Below are positions 5,127 through 6,159 of a DNA stretch of 6,159 bases, piece after piece; the first letter of the stretch is position 1, and every line of letters starts with the position of its first letter. The DNA lies in the NCBI RefSeq assembly GCF_900753045.1, contig NZ_CAADXO010000013.1:1-6159 (forward strand). Direction: 5' to 3'. The notes beneath the pieces are model-generated. The model was not told the DNA's origin. It saw nothing but the letters and a program-made list of their open reading frames with translations, and ran no database searches. Origin of the DNA: an uncultured Phascolarctobacterium sp. (GTDB lineage Bacteria; Bacillota; Negativicutes; Acidaminococcales; Acidaminococcaceae). Made by a program: the position numbers and the translations under genes.

Positions 5127-6032
5127 ATGCTATCGGTTCATGAACGGGCACAGCTTGTAGCTGCTGCCCGTTTATATTATGAAAGCAATCTGACGCAGGC
5201 GCAAATTGCACAACGCCTTAATGTGTCACGTCCATCTGTCAGCAAGATGCTGGCAAGAGCGCGTGAGCTGGGAATTGTGCATATCGAAATCCGTGCCGGA
5301 GATGAGGGAAAGGCGGATTTGCTGCAGCGTCTGCAATCTAAATATGCCTTGGCCGGTGGCTGTGTGCTTGCAGATGAACAGGATGCATTGACGCAGGCTA
5401 TGCATTATCTTATGGCTGAAACAACGGCTGACAAGAGCCTGGCTTTGGGCTGGGGTTATGCCTTGGGTGAAGTTGTACTGAAGGCTGCGGACTGCAGCAG
5501 CTATACGCAGGATGGTATGGTATATCCGCTGATTGGTACGGCAAATTTTCCTAATAAGGGCTATCATCCGGATGAGCTGGTGAAAATATGGGCAAGCGCC
5601 TGTGGCAGAAGTTGTTATATGCTTGGCTGCAGTGCCTTTCCCGCTTCTGAGGAGGAACGTGCAGAGCTGGAAAGCAGGTCGGTTTATCATCAGCTTCTGC
5701 AGCAATGGCATAGTCTGGATGCTGCTGTTGTGTCTATCTGCGGCTATCCTGCCGTGCCTGATGAAGCAACGGCAACCCGTTTCGGTGATGCGTTGGAACA
5801 GCAAAAGGCCGTAGGAAGCTTTTTGTCATATTATTATAATCAGCGCGGTGAATTCATCAGCGGTAATAATGATTACTGCATGCATATTCCGTTGGCACAG
5901 CTGCGCCGTTGCAAGAAGCTGATAGGCATTGGGCTGAATGCCGGTAATAAGGCGTTGCTAGGTGCTTTGGCAACAGGTCTTTTTACGCATCTGGTTATCA
6001 GCGAAGAGCAGGCTAAGGCTTTGCTGAAATAA
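5127..6032 (+). CDS. SorC/LsrR-family sugar-phosphate-responsive transcriptional regulator
   Basis: The 301-residue protein has the two-part layout of the SorC family, to which E. coli LsrR belongs. Residues about 8-50 form a helix-turn-helix region (LTQAQIAQRLNVSRPSVSKM, 22-41, followed by a GIVHIEI strand), and about 60-300 form the effector-binding domain. The latter keeps the LGWG segment (107-110) and the C-terminal GxNAGNKALLGAL...HLVISEEQAKALL block typical of the family's phosphosugar-binding fold. It is the last gene of the operon and starts directly after the VOC gene stop (TAAATG) with only a weak ribosome site (GGAAGAAG, 5111-5118), so coupled, low-level translation is likely. Inference: it represses the operon promoter, including its own gene, until the phosphorylated product of the DhaK/DhaL kinase binds it. 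The exact ligand cannot be read from the sequence. Confidence 0.88.
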   Translation: MLSVHERAQLVAAARLYYESNLTQAQIAQRLNVSRPSVSKMLARARELGIVHIEIRAGDEGKADLLQRLQSKYALAGGCVLADEQDALTQAMHYLMAETTADKSLALGWGYALGEVVLKAADCSSYTQDGMVYPLIGTANFPNKGYHPDELVKIWASACGRSCYMLGCSAFPASEEERAELESRSVYHQLLQQWHSLDAAVVSICGYPAVPDEATATRFGDALEQQKAVGSFLSYYYNQRGEFISGNNDYCMHIPLAQLRRCKKLIGIGLNAGNKALLGALATGLFTHLVISEEQAKALLK

Positions 6033-6047
6033 TTTTGTTGATGATTG

Positions 6048-6079
6048 ACTGCCTCACACTATAAGTGTGGGGCAGTTTT
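6048..6079 (+). terminator. intrinsic terminator of the operon and target hairpin of the intron
   Basis: A 13-bp stem, ACTGCCTCACACT (6048-6060) with AGTGTGGGGCAGT (6064-6076), contains one G-U pair, has a three-base ATA loop, and is followed by a short TTTT. It lies 15 bases after the regulator's stop codon. The T-run is cut short by GCT and the start of the intron at 6083. Confidence 0.9.
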
Positions 6080-6082
6080 GCT

Positions 6083-6159
6083 GTGCGCCCAGCATGGGCG
6101 CACTCTAATGGGTGAAAGTCCCTAGACCGCCCGGTAGCGGGAAGGTCATAGCTGAACAC
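6083..6159 (+). mobile_element. 5' end of a group IIC intron (partial)
   Basis: The sequence from 6083 begins GTGCGCCCAGCATGGGCGCA and continues with TCTAATGGGTGAAAGTCCC. Its opening closely follows the 5' end of group IIC introns such as the Oceanobacillus iheyensis and Bacillus halodurans ones (GUGUGCCCGGCAUGGGUGCA, then a UCUAUAGGGUGAGAGUCCC block, from memory). It makes a perfect 8-bp hairpin, 6083-6090 with 6096-6103, with loop AGCAT. Group IIC introns characteristically insert just downstream of intrinsic terminator hairpins, and this one starts six bases after the terminator stem (6048-6076). The rest of domain I and any reverse-transcriptase/maturase gene lie beyond the right edge. 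The intron boundary at 6083 is inferred from the GTGCG consensus. Confidence 0.87.

Overview
The window looks like chromosomal DNA of a Bacillota-type bacterium: AT-rich intergenic spaces, strong AAGGAG/GGAGG ribosome sites, sigma-A-like promoters with 17-bp spacers, and tight gene packing. A Negativicutes-like gut anaerobe (Acidaminococcaceae-like) would fit, but that is an impression and nothing here proves it.

Layout, left to right. (1) Positions 1-83, minus strand: the first 27 codons of a small protein with a GGARxGAGRK N-terminal motif, with its own ribosome site and a very good promoter. (2) Positions 268-423, minus strand: a complete tRNA-Ala(GGC) gene with promoter and intrinsic terminator. 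(3) Positions 424-763: a gene-free stretch holding inverted repeats and the promoter of the next gene. (4) Positions 764-2089, plus strand: a membrane-anchored M23 (LytM) endopeptidase whose cytoplasmic N-terminus is a long 11-residue-repeat helix; a strong terminator follows. (5) Positions 2175-6079, plus strand: a compact five-gene operon, dhaL-like / dhaK-like / lsrF-like / small VOC-fold protein / SorC-family regulator, with one promoter at the front and one terminator at the end. (6) From 6083 to the window edge: the 5' end of a group IIC intron sitting six bases beyond the terminator stem.

The operon is the most interesting part. In the enterobacterial Lsr pathway, LsrK phosphorylates the autoinducer-2 precursor DPD, LsrG isomerises it, LsrF (thiolase/aldolase, Schiff-base Lys203) yields DHAP and acetyl-CoA, and the SorC-type LsrR senses the phosphorylated signal. 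Here a clear LsrF homologue with the lysine at the same position, and a SorC-type regulator, are joined to a two-subunit dihydroxyacetone-kinase-type kinase (no DhaM) and a small VOC-like protein with four possible metal ligands. A coherent hypothesis is an Lsr-like route in which DhaK/DhaL takes the place of LsrK and the VOC protein that of LsrG. A related small ketose substrate is equally possible from sequence alone. No transporter, luxS or dhaM lies in the window.
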